NCBI GenBank assembly: GCA_902465265.1
Contig: CABQMF010000049.1
Location: 1 to 14,217 of the forward strand
Length of the DNA: 14,217 nt
Source of the DNA: an uncultured Collinsella sp.
GTDB lineage: Bacteria; Actinomycetota; Coriobacteriia; Coriobacteriales; Coriobacteriaceae
Reading direction: 5' to 3'
In this document: one piece after another, positions 1 to 6,673 of the stretch
Position numbering within the stretch: the first letter of the stretch is position 1
Layout of the letters: every line of letters starts with the position of its first letter
Notes under the pieces: model-generated
Database searches by the model: none
What the model was told of the DNA's origin: nothing
What the model saw: the letters and a program-made list of their open reading frames with translations, nothing else
Translations under genes and position numbers: made by a program

Positions 1-24
1 CTTCCCCGCCCTTCCCTACAACGC

Positions 25-60
25 AAAAAGCCCCCTAGAACGATGTCCGTTCTAGGGGGC
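25..60 (-). terminator. Rho-independent terminator after the SurA-like gene
   Basis: A perfect 13-bp inverted repeat (30-42 pairs with 48-60, 5-nt loop) is followed on the minus strand by five T residues (25-29). It lies about 45 nt beyond the stop codon of the minus-strand gene ending at 105, so it ends that transcript. This is seen directly in the sequence. Confidence 0.93.
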
Positions 61-104
61 TCCATCAGATATTTCGGCTTCGTACTCGAAGGCTCAGGCA
101 ATCT

Positions 105-1199
105 TTACGCAAACAGGCCGTAGATGCTGATGTTGGCCTTGGCGTAGAGGCCGTTCGCATACTCGGTCCACTTGGAGCTAGCGCTCGAAGCCTGCGAGGA
201 ATACTGCTGGTAGGCGGTGTAATAGGCGGTCATGGCCTGCTTATAGGTGGCGCTATCGGCCGTAAAGGCATCGTCAACGAAGGCCTTAGCGTAGGTGCTA
301 TCGGCGTCCTTCCAGGTGCCCTTTGAGCTATCCCACTCGTCACCGGCAAGGTTGATGATGTAGTCGGCGTAGTCCTTGCTCGCGGTCTCCTCGTTGCCGT
401 CAGCAGGCTCGGTCGGGGCGGTCGGCATGCTTGCGGAACTGTCTCCGACCTTCTTCTTGTAGAGCTTCTGCAGCGTCGCGGACTGACGGACGATCTGCTT
501 GGCCTGGTCCTTGGACACGCCGTACTGCGTGGCCATGGTCTTGTAGTCGGAGGTGCCGATGGAATCCTCGGCGTACTTCTTCATTTCCTTAGAAGAGACG
601 GTGATGCCCTCGTCCTCGGCAGCATCGAGCAGGATCTTGTTGCGCACGTAGGACAGGATAACGTCGGCAGACGGAGCGGTATAGTTGCCATCGCTATCCT
701 TGACGGTGTCGAGGCTGTACTGGCTCTCGATGGCCTCGCGCGCGGTGATGTCGCTCTTCTTGCCGTTGTAGCTATAGCTTGCCACGGTCGAATCGAGCTG
801 GTCCTCGGTGAGGGTCGCCGAGCCGACACCCTTGCCGCCAAAACCGCCGTTGCCGATAAAGAAGCCGACCACGCCAGCGATCACGACTGCAACCACGAAG
901 GCAGCAATCATCGTCTTCTTGCGCTTGGATGCATGGTCGTCTTCGTCGGAGTCGTTGTCCTCGCCCTGCTCCTCGGGCATGAGGTTCTCGTCAGCGGCAT
1001 CCGCGGCAATCTGAGCCTCCAGTCGGGCGTCCTCCTCCTCGGCCGTCGTACCGGCAGCAATGTGCTCAGCAGACGTACCGGCGACCAAATCGATCTTCTC
1101 GTCCTCATCACCGTCGGGGCCTTCGCCGCGCTCGATGATCTGGATGCCGTCGATCTCGTCCTTCTCGTCCTTCTCGTCCTTCTTTTGAATCAGACCCAT
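105..1199 (-). CDS. Membrane-anchored SurA-N-like (peptidyl-prolyl isomerase/chaperone-type) protein
   Basis: This is a 364-residue single-pass membrane protein. Residues 1-96 are very acidic and probably cytoplasmic, starting with a KDE-rich repeat (about 6-15). A basic stop (SKRKK, 91-95) and a hydrophobic helix (about 97-116) follow, then a glycine-rich linker and an outer domain. Residues about 130-235 (AREAIES, SADVILSYVRNKILLDAA, then a KDQAKQIVRQSATLQKLYKKK stretch) resemble the helical SurA_N/trigger-factor-type chaperone fold. No parvulin catalytic domain is visible, so isomerase activity is not supported. The end is rich in Ser, Ala and Tyr. ATG 1199 is preceded by AAGGAG with an 8-nt spacer. 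It is separated by about 126 nt from the isocitrate dehydrogenase upstream and ends at a strong terminator. A role in folding or export at the cell envelope is inferred from fold resemblance only. Confidence 0.72.
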   Translation of the reverse strand: MGLIQKKDEKDEKDEIDGIQIIERGEGPDGDEDEKIDLVAGTSAEHIAAGTTAEEEDARLEAQIAADAADENLMPEEQGEDNDSDEDDHASKRKKTMIAAFVVAVVIAGVVGFFIGNGGFGGKGVGSATLTEDQLDSTVASYSYNGKKSDITAREAIESQYSLDTVKDSDGNYTAPSADVILSYVRNKILLDAAEDEGITVSSKEMKKYAEDSIGTSDYKTMATQYGVSKDQAKQIVRQSATLQKLYKKKVGDSSASMPTAPTEPADGNEETASKDYADYIINLAGDEWDSSKGTWKDADSTYAKAFVDDAFTADSATYKQAMTAYYTAYQQYSSQASSASSKWTEYANGLYAKANISIYGLFA

Positions 1200-1237
1200 A
1201 TCAGTTACTCCTTGTTAGGAAACATAGTCCGCAATAG

Positions 1238-1266
1238 AATACGCCCGACAGAGCGCCGGGCGTATT
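1238..1266. repeat. Inverted repeat between isocitrate dehydrogenase and the SurA-like gene
   Basis: A 10-bp perfect stem (1238-1247 with 1257-1266) closes a 9-nt loop. Neither side carries a convincing T-run, so it is at best a weak terminator or transcript-stabilising hairpin for the gene ending at 1326. The rest of the 126-nt gap (1200-1325) contains no clear promoter that I can defend. Confidence 0.5.
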
Positions 1267-1325
1267 GATTCTCAGGTTATACGCAAACACTTAAGTACTA
1301 TTTAGGCGTTTGCAGTCTGCATGCC

Positions 1326-2411
1326 TTAGGCCAGGTGCGCGATAACGGCATCGGCAAAGGCCTGCGTGCCCACAACACCCTCAACGGAGCCGGTCTGGGC
1401 ACGACGCACGTCACCGGTAACCTGCTCGCCCTCGTCGAGCGTGGCAGACACGGCGGCACGAATGCGATTGGCAGCGTCGTTCTCGCCCAGGTGATCGAGC
1501 ATCATAGCCGCAGACAGAATCTCGGCCGTGGGGTTAGCGATATCCTGGCCCGCGATATCGGGCGCGGAGCCGTGCGTTGCCTCGAAGATGGCGCAGTCGG
1601 CACCGATGTTGGAACCCGGAGCCATACCCAGGCCACCCACCAGGCCGGCGCACAGGTCGCTCACGATGTCGCCGTACAGGTTGGGCAGCACCAGGACATC
1701 GAAGTCGTTGGGGTTCTGGACCAGGCCCATGCAGGTGGCGTCGACAATCTTGTCGTTGAACTCGATATCAGGATAGTTGGCGGACACCTCGCGCGCAACG
1801 CGCAGGAACAGGCCGTCGGTCGCCTTCATGATGTTGGCCTTATGCACGGCCGTCACCTTTTTGCGGCCGCAGCGGCGGGCATACTCAAAGGCATACTCCA
1901 CAATACGGCGGCTCTTGGCGATAGAGATCGGCTTGATCGAGATCGCGGAATCCGCGGCGAAGGTCTTCTGGCCCGAACGCTCAACGAGCTGCGAGAGCTC
2001 CTCGACCTCGGCAGCGCCCTCATCGAACTCGATGCCGGCGTAGAGGTCCTCGGTGTTCTCGCGCACGATGACCAGGTCGACATCGCGGAAGCGCGAGCCG
2101 TCGCCCGGCTGCGACAGGCAGGGGCGCACGCAGGCGTACAGGTCGAAATGCTTGCGCAGGGCGACGTTAACGCTACGGAAACCCGTGCCGACCGGCGTGG
2201 TGATGGGGCCCTTGATGGCAACCTTGGTCTCGGCGACCGCATCGAGCACATGCTGGGGCAGCGGCGTGCCAAACTCGTCCATGACGCCGGCGCCGGCCTC
2301 CTGGACGTTCCAGTTGATCTGGACACCGGTAGCCTCGACCACGCGGCGCATGGCCTGCGTAATCTCGGGACCGATACCGTCACCGGGAATCAGGACTACA
2401 TCGTGCGCCAT
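1326..2411 (-). CDS. icd: NAD-dependent isocitrate dehydrogenase
   Basis: This enzyme of the isocitrate/isopropylmalate dehydrogenase family is predicted to convert isocitrate to 2-oxoglutarate and CO2 in the cytoplasm. The 361-residue length is usual for the short NAD-type enzymes. Isocitrate-type substrate residues are present: S80, N82 and R86 in the RSVNVALRK segment, R96, R117 (VRENTEDLYAG, 116-126), Y124 and K191. Metal ligands fit D224, D248 and D252. After H280-G281 the cofactor loop reads APDIAGQD, so D285-I286 replaces the Lys-Tyr pair of NADP enzymes, which points to NAD. Isopropylmalate dehydrogenase lacks the S-x-N-x-x-x-R pattern, so leuB is unlikely; homoisocitrate dehydrogenase is a lesser alternative. 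ATG 2411 has GAGGAG 9 nt upstream, inside the end of the preceding gene, suggesting translational coupling in a four-gene unit. Confidence 0.88.
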   Translation of the reverse strand: MAHDVVLIPGDGIGPEITQAMRRVVEATGVQINWNVQEAGAGVMDEFGTPLPQHVLDAVAETKVAIKGPITTPVGTGFRSVNVALRKHFDLYACVRPCLSQPGDGSRFRDVDLVIVRENTEDLYAGIEFDEGAAEVEELSQLVERSGQKTFAADSAISIKPISIAKSRRIVEYAFEYARRCGRKKVTAVHKANIMKATDGLFLRVAREVSANYPDIEFNDKIVDATCMGLVQNPNDFDVLVLPNLYGDIVSDLCAGLVGGLGMAPGSNIGADCAIFEATHGSAPDIAGQDIANPTAEILSAAMMLDHLGENDAANRIRAAVSATLDEGEQVTGDVRRAQTGSVEGVVGTQAFADAVIAHLA

Positions 2412-2417
2412 AATCTG

Positions 2418-3116
2418 TTACTCCTCGTCTTCGGCGTCGTCAGATTTTTTAACGCTAGCACGCTTCTTCTTTTTGGAGAGATCCAGGCCAAAACGTTTAA
2501 CAAGCATTTCGCAAATCTCACTCGAACGGGCCTTGAGATAGCTGCCCTTGCCGTTCTCGGCGTCGAACTTAAGGCGCAGCGCGAGCTTCTCGGCGACCTC
2601 GGCGTCGATCTCGCCCTGGCCAAACTCATATAGGCAACCGAGCATGTCGCGATACTCGAGGTCGCCGTGGTAGCACTGGATAGCCTCGTCCAGGATGGGC
2701 CAAGCCTCGCGCGAACGCTCGACGCTCGTGGCACCCCACACGCACAGCAGGCGGAAGGCGGCATAGCGCAGCGTAGAGGAAATCTCGTCGAACAACGCGG
2801 TCTCGGCGCCCTCAAAGGCATCGCCCAGCTGCTCGGGGCAAGTGGTGGCGAGCGCCGCCAGGGCATCGAGGGCCTCCCAGCGGGTCTGAGCCTCGGGGCG
2901 GTCAAGTGCCTCGATCAGCGCGGGCACGCAGGGCACGACGCGCTGCGGATCGCGCTCGGCAAGCAGGTGCAGCACGCGGGCGGCAAACTGACGGATGCGG
3001 CGCGTGGGGCAGCCGAGCTCCTTGACCAGACGGTCGACGGCGTTCTCGTTCTCCTCTGCCAGCTGAAGCTGTGCCAGCTCCTCATCGGTGAGCTGTTCTT
3101 CCTTGTTTTCTGCCAT
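2418..3116 (-). CDS. HEAT-repeat-like helical protein of unknown role
   Basis: This 232-residue soluble protein looks all-helical. Residues about 26-140 show paired amphipathic helices of the HEAT/ARM kind, for example RRIRQFAARVLHLLAERDP (39-57) followed by VVPCVPALIEALDRPEAQTR and WEALDALAALA. Such solenoids usually bind other proteins; no catalytic motif is visible. The N terminus is Glu-rich and the C terminus ends in a basic KKKKRASVKK run followed by an acidic tail. ATG 3116 is preceded by AGAAGAGG. The gene sits 6 nt before the isocitrate dehydrogenase start and 15 nt after the small membrane protein gene, so it is co-transcribed with both. No specific partner can be named. Confidence 0.75.
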   Translation of the reverse strand: MAENKEEQLTDEELAQLQLAEENENAVDRLVKELGCPTRRIRQFAARVLHLLAERDPQRVVPCVPALIEALDRPEAQTRWEALDALAALATTCPEQLGDAFEGAETALFDEISSTLRYAAFRLLCVWGATSVERSREAWPILDEAIQCYHGDLEYRDMLGCLYEFGQGEIDAEVAEKLALRLKFDAENGKGSYLKARSSEICEMLVKRFGLDLSKKKKRASVKKSDDAEDEE

Positions 3117-3131
3117 AGTTACCTCTTCTTA

Positions 3132-3560
3132 CTATTTCTTAGCGTGCTTGCCAGCACCCTTGCTGTCATCGGTGACCGAGATGAGCTGTCGGTCGGCTGC
3201 ACCATTGTGACGCGCGCGGCGGCGTTCCTCGGCATCGCCCGAGTCGGCAGCGGCGCGGTGAGCCTTGTTGACGTTAAAGACCTCGTCATGCTTGCGCCAC
3301 GGGCCGACGGACTCGCCAAAGCTCATCTTAAGGCCGGCGATAAAGCCGCCGAGCCAGCCGATCGGCGCAAACTGCACCAGCGGGAACAGCGAAAACACCC
3401 AGGTTAACAGGACGACCGCCGCCGCACCTGCAAAATTGGCGATCCAGTAGTCGCGCTTGGTGATGACGCGCTTTTCGCACGCCCACTGGCCGCACAAAAA
3501 GCCGATGTAAATCGCAAAGATAAAGAGCACCAGCGCGAGCACCACGAACGTCCAGCTCAT
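3132..3560 (-). CDS. Small multi-pass membrane protein, function unknown
   Basis: The start is placed at ATG 3560 (142 residues), because GAGGAG lies 8 nt upstream. A longer open frame to 3596 only reads into the upstream gene's repeat tail. Hydrophobic segments are at about residues 4-23, 41-60 and 62-78, giving two or three membrane helices. The remaining half is hydrophilic, with a basic run (EERRRARHNG, about 111-120) and a Lys-rich end, and is probably cytoplasmic. I do not recognise the family. It lies 5 nt after the dehydrogenase stop, and its ribosome binding site is formed by the two terminal Glu codons of that gene, so the two are translationally coupled. Confidence 0.7.
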   Translation of the reverse strand: MSWTFVVLALVLFIFAIYIGFLCGQWACEKRVITKRDYWIANFAGAAAVVLLTWVFSLFPLVQFAPIGWLGGFIAGLKMSFGESVGPWRKHDEVFNVNKAHRAAADSGDAEERRRARHNGAADRQLISVTDDSKGAGKHAKK

Positions 3561-3565
3561 GGGCG

Positions 3566-4645
3566 CTACTCCTCGTGATGATGGCCGCAGCAGCACTCGT
3601 GGCCGTCATCATGGCCGTGGCCGCCGCAGCACTCGTGGTCCTCGCCATGGTGGTGGCCACAACCGCACTCGTGGTCGTCGCCATGCTCGCCGCAACCGCA
3701 GCCGTCCTCGTGAGCACCGTGCTCCTCGGGACGATACTGCGACCAGTCCAGACCGGCGGCAATGGCGTCGGCTTCCTCCTTGTAGAGCACCGTGATGGCC
3801 TGGGTGCCCAGCTTGGCGCCACCGATGGCGTCGAGCATGTCGTAGAGCGTAAAGGCCACGTCGGCACCGGGCAGCGCGAGCTCGCGATCGTCGGCGTAAG
3901 CGAGCGCCAGGCGCAGGTCCTTGATGAAGTGCTCAACCATAAAGCCGGGCTTGTAGTCGCCGTCGAGCGCCTTGGGCGCCAGGCTCTCCATGGCGCCGGA
4001 CTTACCGGTGCCGCCCAGGATCATCTGGCGGGTCTTCTCCAGGTCAAGGCCGCTCAGCTCGGCAAATGCCATGGCGTCCGCCATGCCGACCATGCAGGCG
4101 CCCAGCGACACCTGATTGGCGAGCTTGGCAGCCTGGCCTTTACCGGCGCCGTCGAAGCAGCAGATGTTGGCCGCAAAGGTGGCAAGGATGTCGCGGACCG
4201 GCGCGATGTCGTTCTCGGTAGCGCCCACGATAGCCGTGAGCGTACCGGCGATAGCGCCAGACTCGCCGCCGGTGACGGGGCAGTCAAACGCCATGCGGCC
4301 GGAGACCTGGGCGGCCTCGGCAATGTCACGGGCGAGCTCGGGCGAGCTCGTGGTGAGATCGATCAAGACCGCGCCCGGCTTGGTGCACGCGAGCAGGCCG
4401 TCGCCCGCCAGGTAGAGTTCCTCGACCTCGGAGGGATAGCCCACCATGGTAAAGACGACATCGGCGTTAGCCGCGGCCTCGGCCGGCGTATCGGCCCAGA
4501 CGGCGCCGCGCTCGATAAGCGCTGCGGCCTTGGACTTGGTGCGGTTGTTGACCGTGACGGGATAGCCGGCATCCAGGATGTGGCCGGCGATGGGGGCACC
4601 CATGATTCCGGTGCCGATAAATGCGACGGAGAGCTTGTTTGCCAT
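3566..4645 (-). CDS. NAD(P)-dependent beta-hydroxyacid dehydrogenase with Cys/His-rich C-terminal tail
   Basis: This cytoplasmic reductase belongs to the 3-hydroxyisobutyrate dehydrogenase / tartronate semialdehyde reductase / glyoxylate reductase family. The Rossmann motif GTGIMGAPIAGHIL is at residues 11-24, and NRTKSKA (34-40) after the second strand hints at NADP(H). The substrate loop DCPVTGGESGA is at 121-131, the catalytic lysine K174 and N177 are in GKGQAAKLANQ, and FIKDLRLAL is at 240-248. The family body ends near residue 306. Residues 307-359 form an extra tail with 9 Cys and 14 His, containing three 12-residue repeats of the form (D/G)HEC..GH.H.. (324-359). Such tails bind metal in other proteins (for example the His-rich ends of SlyD and HypB). 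ATG 4645 has AAGGA 8 nt upstream. The exact substrate is not determinable here. It leads the four-gene unit down to 1326. Confidence 0.87.
   Translation of the reverse strand: MANKLSVAFIGTGIMGAPIAGHILDAGYPVTVNNRTKSKAAALIERGAVWADTPAEAAANADVVFTMVGYPSEVEELYLAGDGLLACTKPGAVLIDLTTSSPELARDIAEAAQVSGRMAFDCPVTGGESGAIAGTLTAIVGATENDIAPVRDILATFAANICCFDGAGKGQAAKLANQVSLGACMVGMADAMAFAELSGLDLEKTRQMILGGTGKSGAMESLAPKALDGDYKPGFMVEHFIKDLRLALAYADDRELALPGADVAFTLYDMLDAIGGAKLGTQAITVLYKEEADAIAAGLDWSQYRPEEHGAHEDGCGCGEHGDDHECGCGHHHGEDHECCGGHGHDDGHECCCGHHHEE
3569..3676 (-). repeat. Three tandem 36-nt coding repeats (Cys/His-rich tail)
   Basis: Three in-frame 36-nt units encode 12 residues each at the end of the dehydrogenase (residues 324-335, 336-347 and 348-359). 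The units share the HEC core and a GH-x-H segment, and the plus strand shows the recurring GCACTCGTGG. A degenerate fourth unit precedes them. Copy number may vary between strains. Confidence 0.85.
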
Positions 4646-4737
4646 GAAACCTTTCCTTTTGGGTTGGATGTTGTTACCAGGTTGAATACTCAGCGCCAGC
4701 GCTTGAGCTGCGGGGCGCCTGCGGTCGTAGCGCCCGT

Positions 4738-5691
4738 CTACTGGCCGCGCACGCGGCGGGCGATGCGATCGGAAAGCGACGCTTTCTCGGCGCGGTTCTT
4801 ACCCCAAAACGCGCAGGCCACCATGCCGGGGCCCACGTGCGAGCCGATGGTGGGGCCCACGGAGCTGCGAATGATCGTAACGTCGGCGCAGCCCTCCTCC
4901 TTGCGGATGGCGGCCTCAAGCCAGTCGCCGTCCTTCTCGGCATCGGCCGTCATGATGGCGATAGGCATGGTGCGATCGGGCACGTAGTTCTCGCGGAACG
5001 ACTTGAGGATGGACTTGAGCGCCTTCTTGCGGCCGCGGTTGACGCCGATCAGCGACAGCGAGCCAGCCAGGTCGTAGGAGAGCTCGGGCTTGACATCGAG
5101 CTTTGCCGTGAGTTGCGCCGCCGCGGGCGGAATGCGGCCGCCGGCAGCCAGTGCGTCGAAGCTCTCGAGCGTAAAGTAGCCGTGGACGTAGGTCTTTGCC
5201 TCGTTTGCCCAATCGACCAGCTGCTTGGCGGTCAGTCCCGCCGAACGCTGGCGCACGGCCTCGAGCGCCAGGAGCGCGCCGGTCGCGCAGGGCAGAGCGT
5301 TGTCGACCACGTAGAGCTCAAAATCGGGATACTCGGCGCGCACGGCATCTGCCGCCTGGCACGCGGAGTTGTAGCTCGACGACAGCGCCGAGGTAAAGCA
5401 CAGGTAGACCGTGGGCGTGCCCTCTTTGGCGCACTCGGTAAAGAACTCGATATAGCGACCGAGCGACACGGCGGAGGTAGACACGCGAGCGCCGGCGCGC
5501 ATGCGGTCGTAGAACTCCTTAGGACTCATGCTCGACCAGATATCGTCCGTGCGCTCCTCGCCATCGATGATAAAGGGGAAGCCCAAGATATCGACATCGA
5601 GGTTCGCGGCGACCTCGGGGCTAAAGTCGCAGCAGGTATCGACGACGATGCGGCAGCGGTCAGAATGGCCGGTAGATGCAGCCTTGTCCAT
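4738..5691 (-). CDS. DegV family fatty-acid-binding protein
   Basis: DegV/FakB-type proteins bind one long-chain fatty acid and, in many Firmicutes, present it to the kinase FakA for phosphorylation and phospholipid synthesis; this function comes from the family. Visible hallmarks in the 317-residue product are VDTCCDFS (17-24, matching the DSTSDL region), VSTSAVS (70-76), the SSSYNSA stretch (104-110), LAAGGRI (181-187) and GSHVGPGM (283-290). The start is ATG 5691, with AAGGAG 8 nt upstream. A TTG three bases earlier is in frame but too close to the Shine-Dalgarno. The AAGGAG lies only 4 bases after the T-run of the upstream terminator, so its promoter is unclear. No FakA gene is in the window. 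The 92-nt gap to the next gene (4646-4737) contains GC-rich short repeats but no clear terminator. Confidence 0.9.
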   Translation of the reverse strand: MDKAASTGHSDRCRIVVDTCCDFSPEVAANLDVDILGFPFIIDGEERTDDIWSSMSPKEFYDRMRAGARVSTSAVSLGRYIEFFTECAKEGTPTVYLCFTSALSSSYNSACQAADAVRAEYPDFELYVVDNALPCATGALLALEAVRQRSAGLTAKQLVDWANEAKTYVHGYFTLESFDALAAGGRIPPAAAQLTAKLDVKPELSYDLAGSLSLIGVNRGRKKALKSILKSFRENYVPDRTMPIAIMTADAEKDGDWLEAAIRKEEGCADVTIIRSSVGPTIGSHVGPGMVACAFWGKNRAEKASLSDRIARRVRGQ

Positions 5692-5709
5692 CAAAGCGAC
5701 TCCTTACGT

Positions 5710-5742
5710 AAAAAAGGCGGCCATCCGCATGGGATGGCCGCC
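5710..5742 (-). terminator. Rho-independent terminator after the hibernation factor gene
   Basis: An 11-bp perfect stem (5716-5726 with 5732-5742, 5-nt loop) is followed on the minus strand by six T residues (5710-5715). It lies 30 nt after the hpf stop. Its T-run almost touches the degV ribosome binding site. Confidence 0.93.
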
Positions 5743-5745
5743 AGC

Positions 5746-5767
5746 CGTTAACTCATGCAAGTTAACG
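5746..5767. repeat. Palindrome in the hpf-degV gap
   Basis: CGTTAAC (5746-5752) and GTTAACG (5761-5767) form a 7-bp inverted repeat around an 8-nt spacer, just 5 nt after the hpf stop and directly before the terminator. It could be an operator or part of a promoter for degV, but no -35/-10 pair is convincing. Confidence 0.4.
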
Positions 5768-5771
5768 TATT

Positions 5772-6356
5772 TTACTCGTCAAGTGTTTCGATGCGGGGCT
5801 TGATGATGCCATATCCACCATTCTTACGGTGATACACCACATTGATGAGGCCAGTCGTCGCGTTCTCGAACACGTAGAAGTCGTGGCCGAGCAGATCGGT
5901 CTGCACCAGCGCCTGCTCCTCAGTCATCGGGGTGACATCGATGACCTTCTCGCGGACGAGCAGGTCGTCCTCCTCCTCGGGCAGCAGCAGGTCGGCCAGA
6001 TCCTCGACGCGCTCGACCGGTGCGACATCCGCTGCGCTGGCACCGCCCTGGCGGTTGTCCACAACCTTGGTCTTGAACTTACGCAGCTGGCGGGTGACCT
6101 TATCGGCGGAGAGGTCGATGGCGGCGTACATATCTGCGCCATGCTCGGCAACGCGAATCACCGAACCGCGGACGCGAACCGTAACCTCGACGATTGCCGG
6201 GTTGGGGTTCGAGGGGTTCTTCTCATAGCGAAGTACAACGTCGACTGTCATGGGCTCGATATCGAAAACCTTGAGCGCCTCGCCGATCTTCTCATCCACA
6301 TGCGCACGCAGAGCATCGGTTACCGTCGTCTTGCGTCCAGAAACCTTGATATCCAT
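5772..6356 (-). CDS. hpf: Long-form ribosome hibernation promoting factor
   Basis: The long HPF dimerises 70S ribosomes into inactive 100S particles under starvation. The 194-residue product has the usual two-part layout. An S30AE/RaiA-type ribosome-binding domain spans about 1-100 (MDIKVSGRK start, VVLRYEKNP, AIDLSADKVTRQLRKFK), a variable acidic linker about 101-134, and the C-terminal dimerisation domain about 135-190 (PMTEEQALVQTDLLGHDFYV begins at 143; VVYHRKNGGYGIIKP follows). The start is ATG 6356 with TTGGAG 6 nt upstream, matching the normal HPF N terminus; the open frame extends further upstream without meaning. The gene is monocistronic or nearly so, having terminators before (6574-6607) and after (5710-5742). 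HPF genes are usually induced in stationary phase. Confidence 0.95.
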   Translation of the reverse strand: MDIKVSGRKTTVTDALRAHVDEKIGEALKVFDIEPMTVDVVLRYEKNPSNPNPAIVEVTVRVRGSVIRVAEHGADMYAAIDLSADKVTRQLRKFKTKVVDNRQGGASAADVAPVERVEDLADLLLPEEEDDLLVREKVIDVTPMTEEQALVQTDLLGHDFYVFENATTGLINVVYHRKNGGYGIIKPRIETLDE

Positions 6357-6573
6357 ACGTGGCTCCAATCTGCCTCGGGGACTTACTGTACTGGCTATGT
6401 ACCCATTGCCGTGCATTTAATCACGCGGATTCCTAAAGACCCGAATAACGATTGCTTGATACCGCATACCGAAGTCTCGCACTTTTCTGTGGCAAAGTGC
6501 GCTATAGGAGGGCGACGGCGACTTTGGTTTTGCACTTAAAAAGTGTCTTTGACCTGCTGGTTTTATGGAAACG
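6357..6573. promoter_or_regulatory. Leader region of hpf with a hairpin
   Basis: This 217-nt stretch between the preceding terminator and hpf must hold the hpf promoter, but I find no strong -35/-10 pair. CGCACTTT (6478-6485) and AAAGTGCG (6494-6501) form an 8-bp inverted repeat with an 8-nt loop about 120 nt before the start codon. A related CACTT/AAGTG mini-palindrome lies near 6534-6546. The pair may be an operator or part of a structured leader. Confidence 0.45.
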
Positions 6574-6607
6574 AAAAAGCCGGGCTCCCCTGTTGGGAAA
6601 GCCCGGC
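6574..6607 (-). terminator. Rho-independent terminator after the solute-binding lipoprotein gene
   Basis: GCCGGGCT (6579-6586) pairs with AGCCCGGC (6600-6607), with a further CCC/GGG pairing inside, and on the minus strand five T residues follow (6574-6578). It lies 66 nt past the stop at 6674. Confidence 0.9.
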
Positions 6608-6630
6608 AATGCGTGTTGAAACCGTGAAGA

Positions 6631-6659
6631 GGCGTCTCTCCTAGCGCATAGGAGACGCC
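6631..6659. repeat. GC-rich hairpin just after the lipoprotein gene
   Basis: GGCGTCTC (6631-6638) pairs with GAGACGCC (6652-6659), with a further 3-bp helix inside after a small bulge. It has no T-run. It sits 14 nt after the stop and before the real terminator, so it may act as a 3' end stabiliser. Confidence 0.5.
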
Positions 6660-6673
6660 ACCCCTAGCAATAA

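Noticed and set aside
1335..2633. 432-codon plus-strand frame opposite isocitrate dehydrogenase
   Set aside because: The minus-strand product is a clear family member with all active-site residues, so this is a composition shadow.
3575..4987. Long plus-strand frame (470 codons) beginning with many Ala/Val residues that looks like membrane helices
   Set aside because: It is the antisense of the dehydrogenase. The hydrophobic start is the complement of the His/Cys repeats, and there is no ribosome binding site.
5692..5694. TTG start for the DegV protein
   Set aside because: It is only 5 nt from AAGGAG, while the adjacent ATG at 5691 has an 8-nt spacing.
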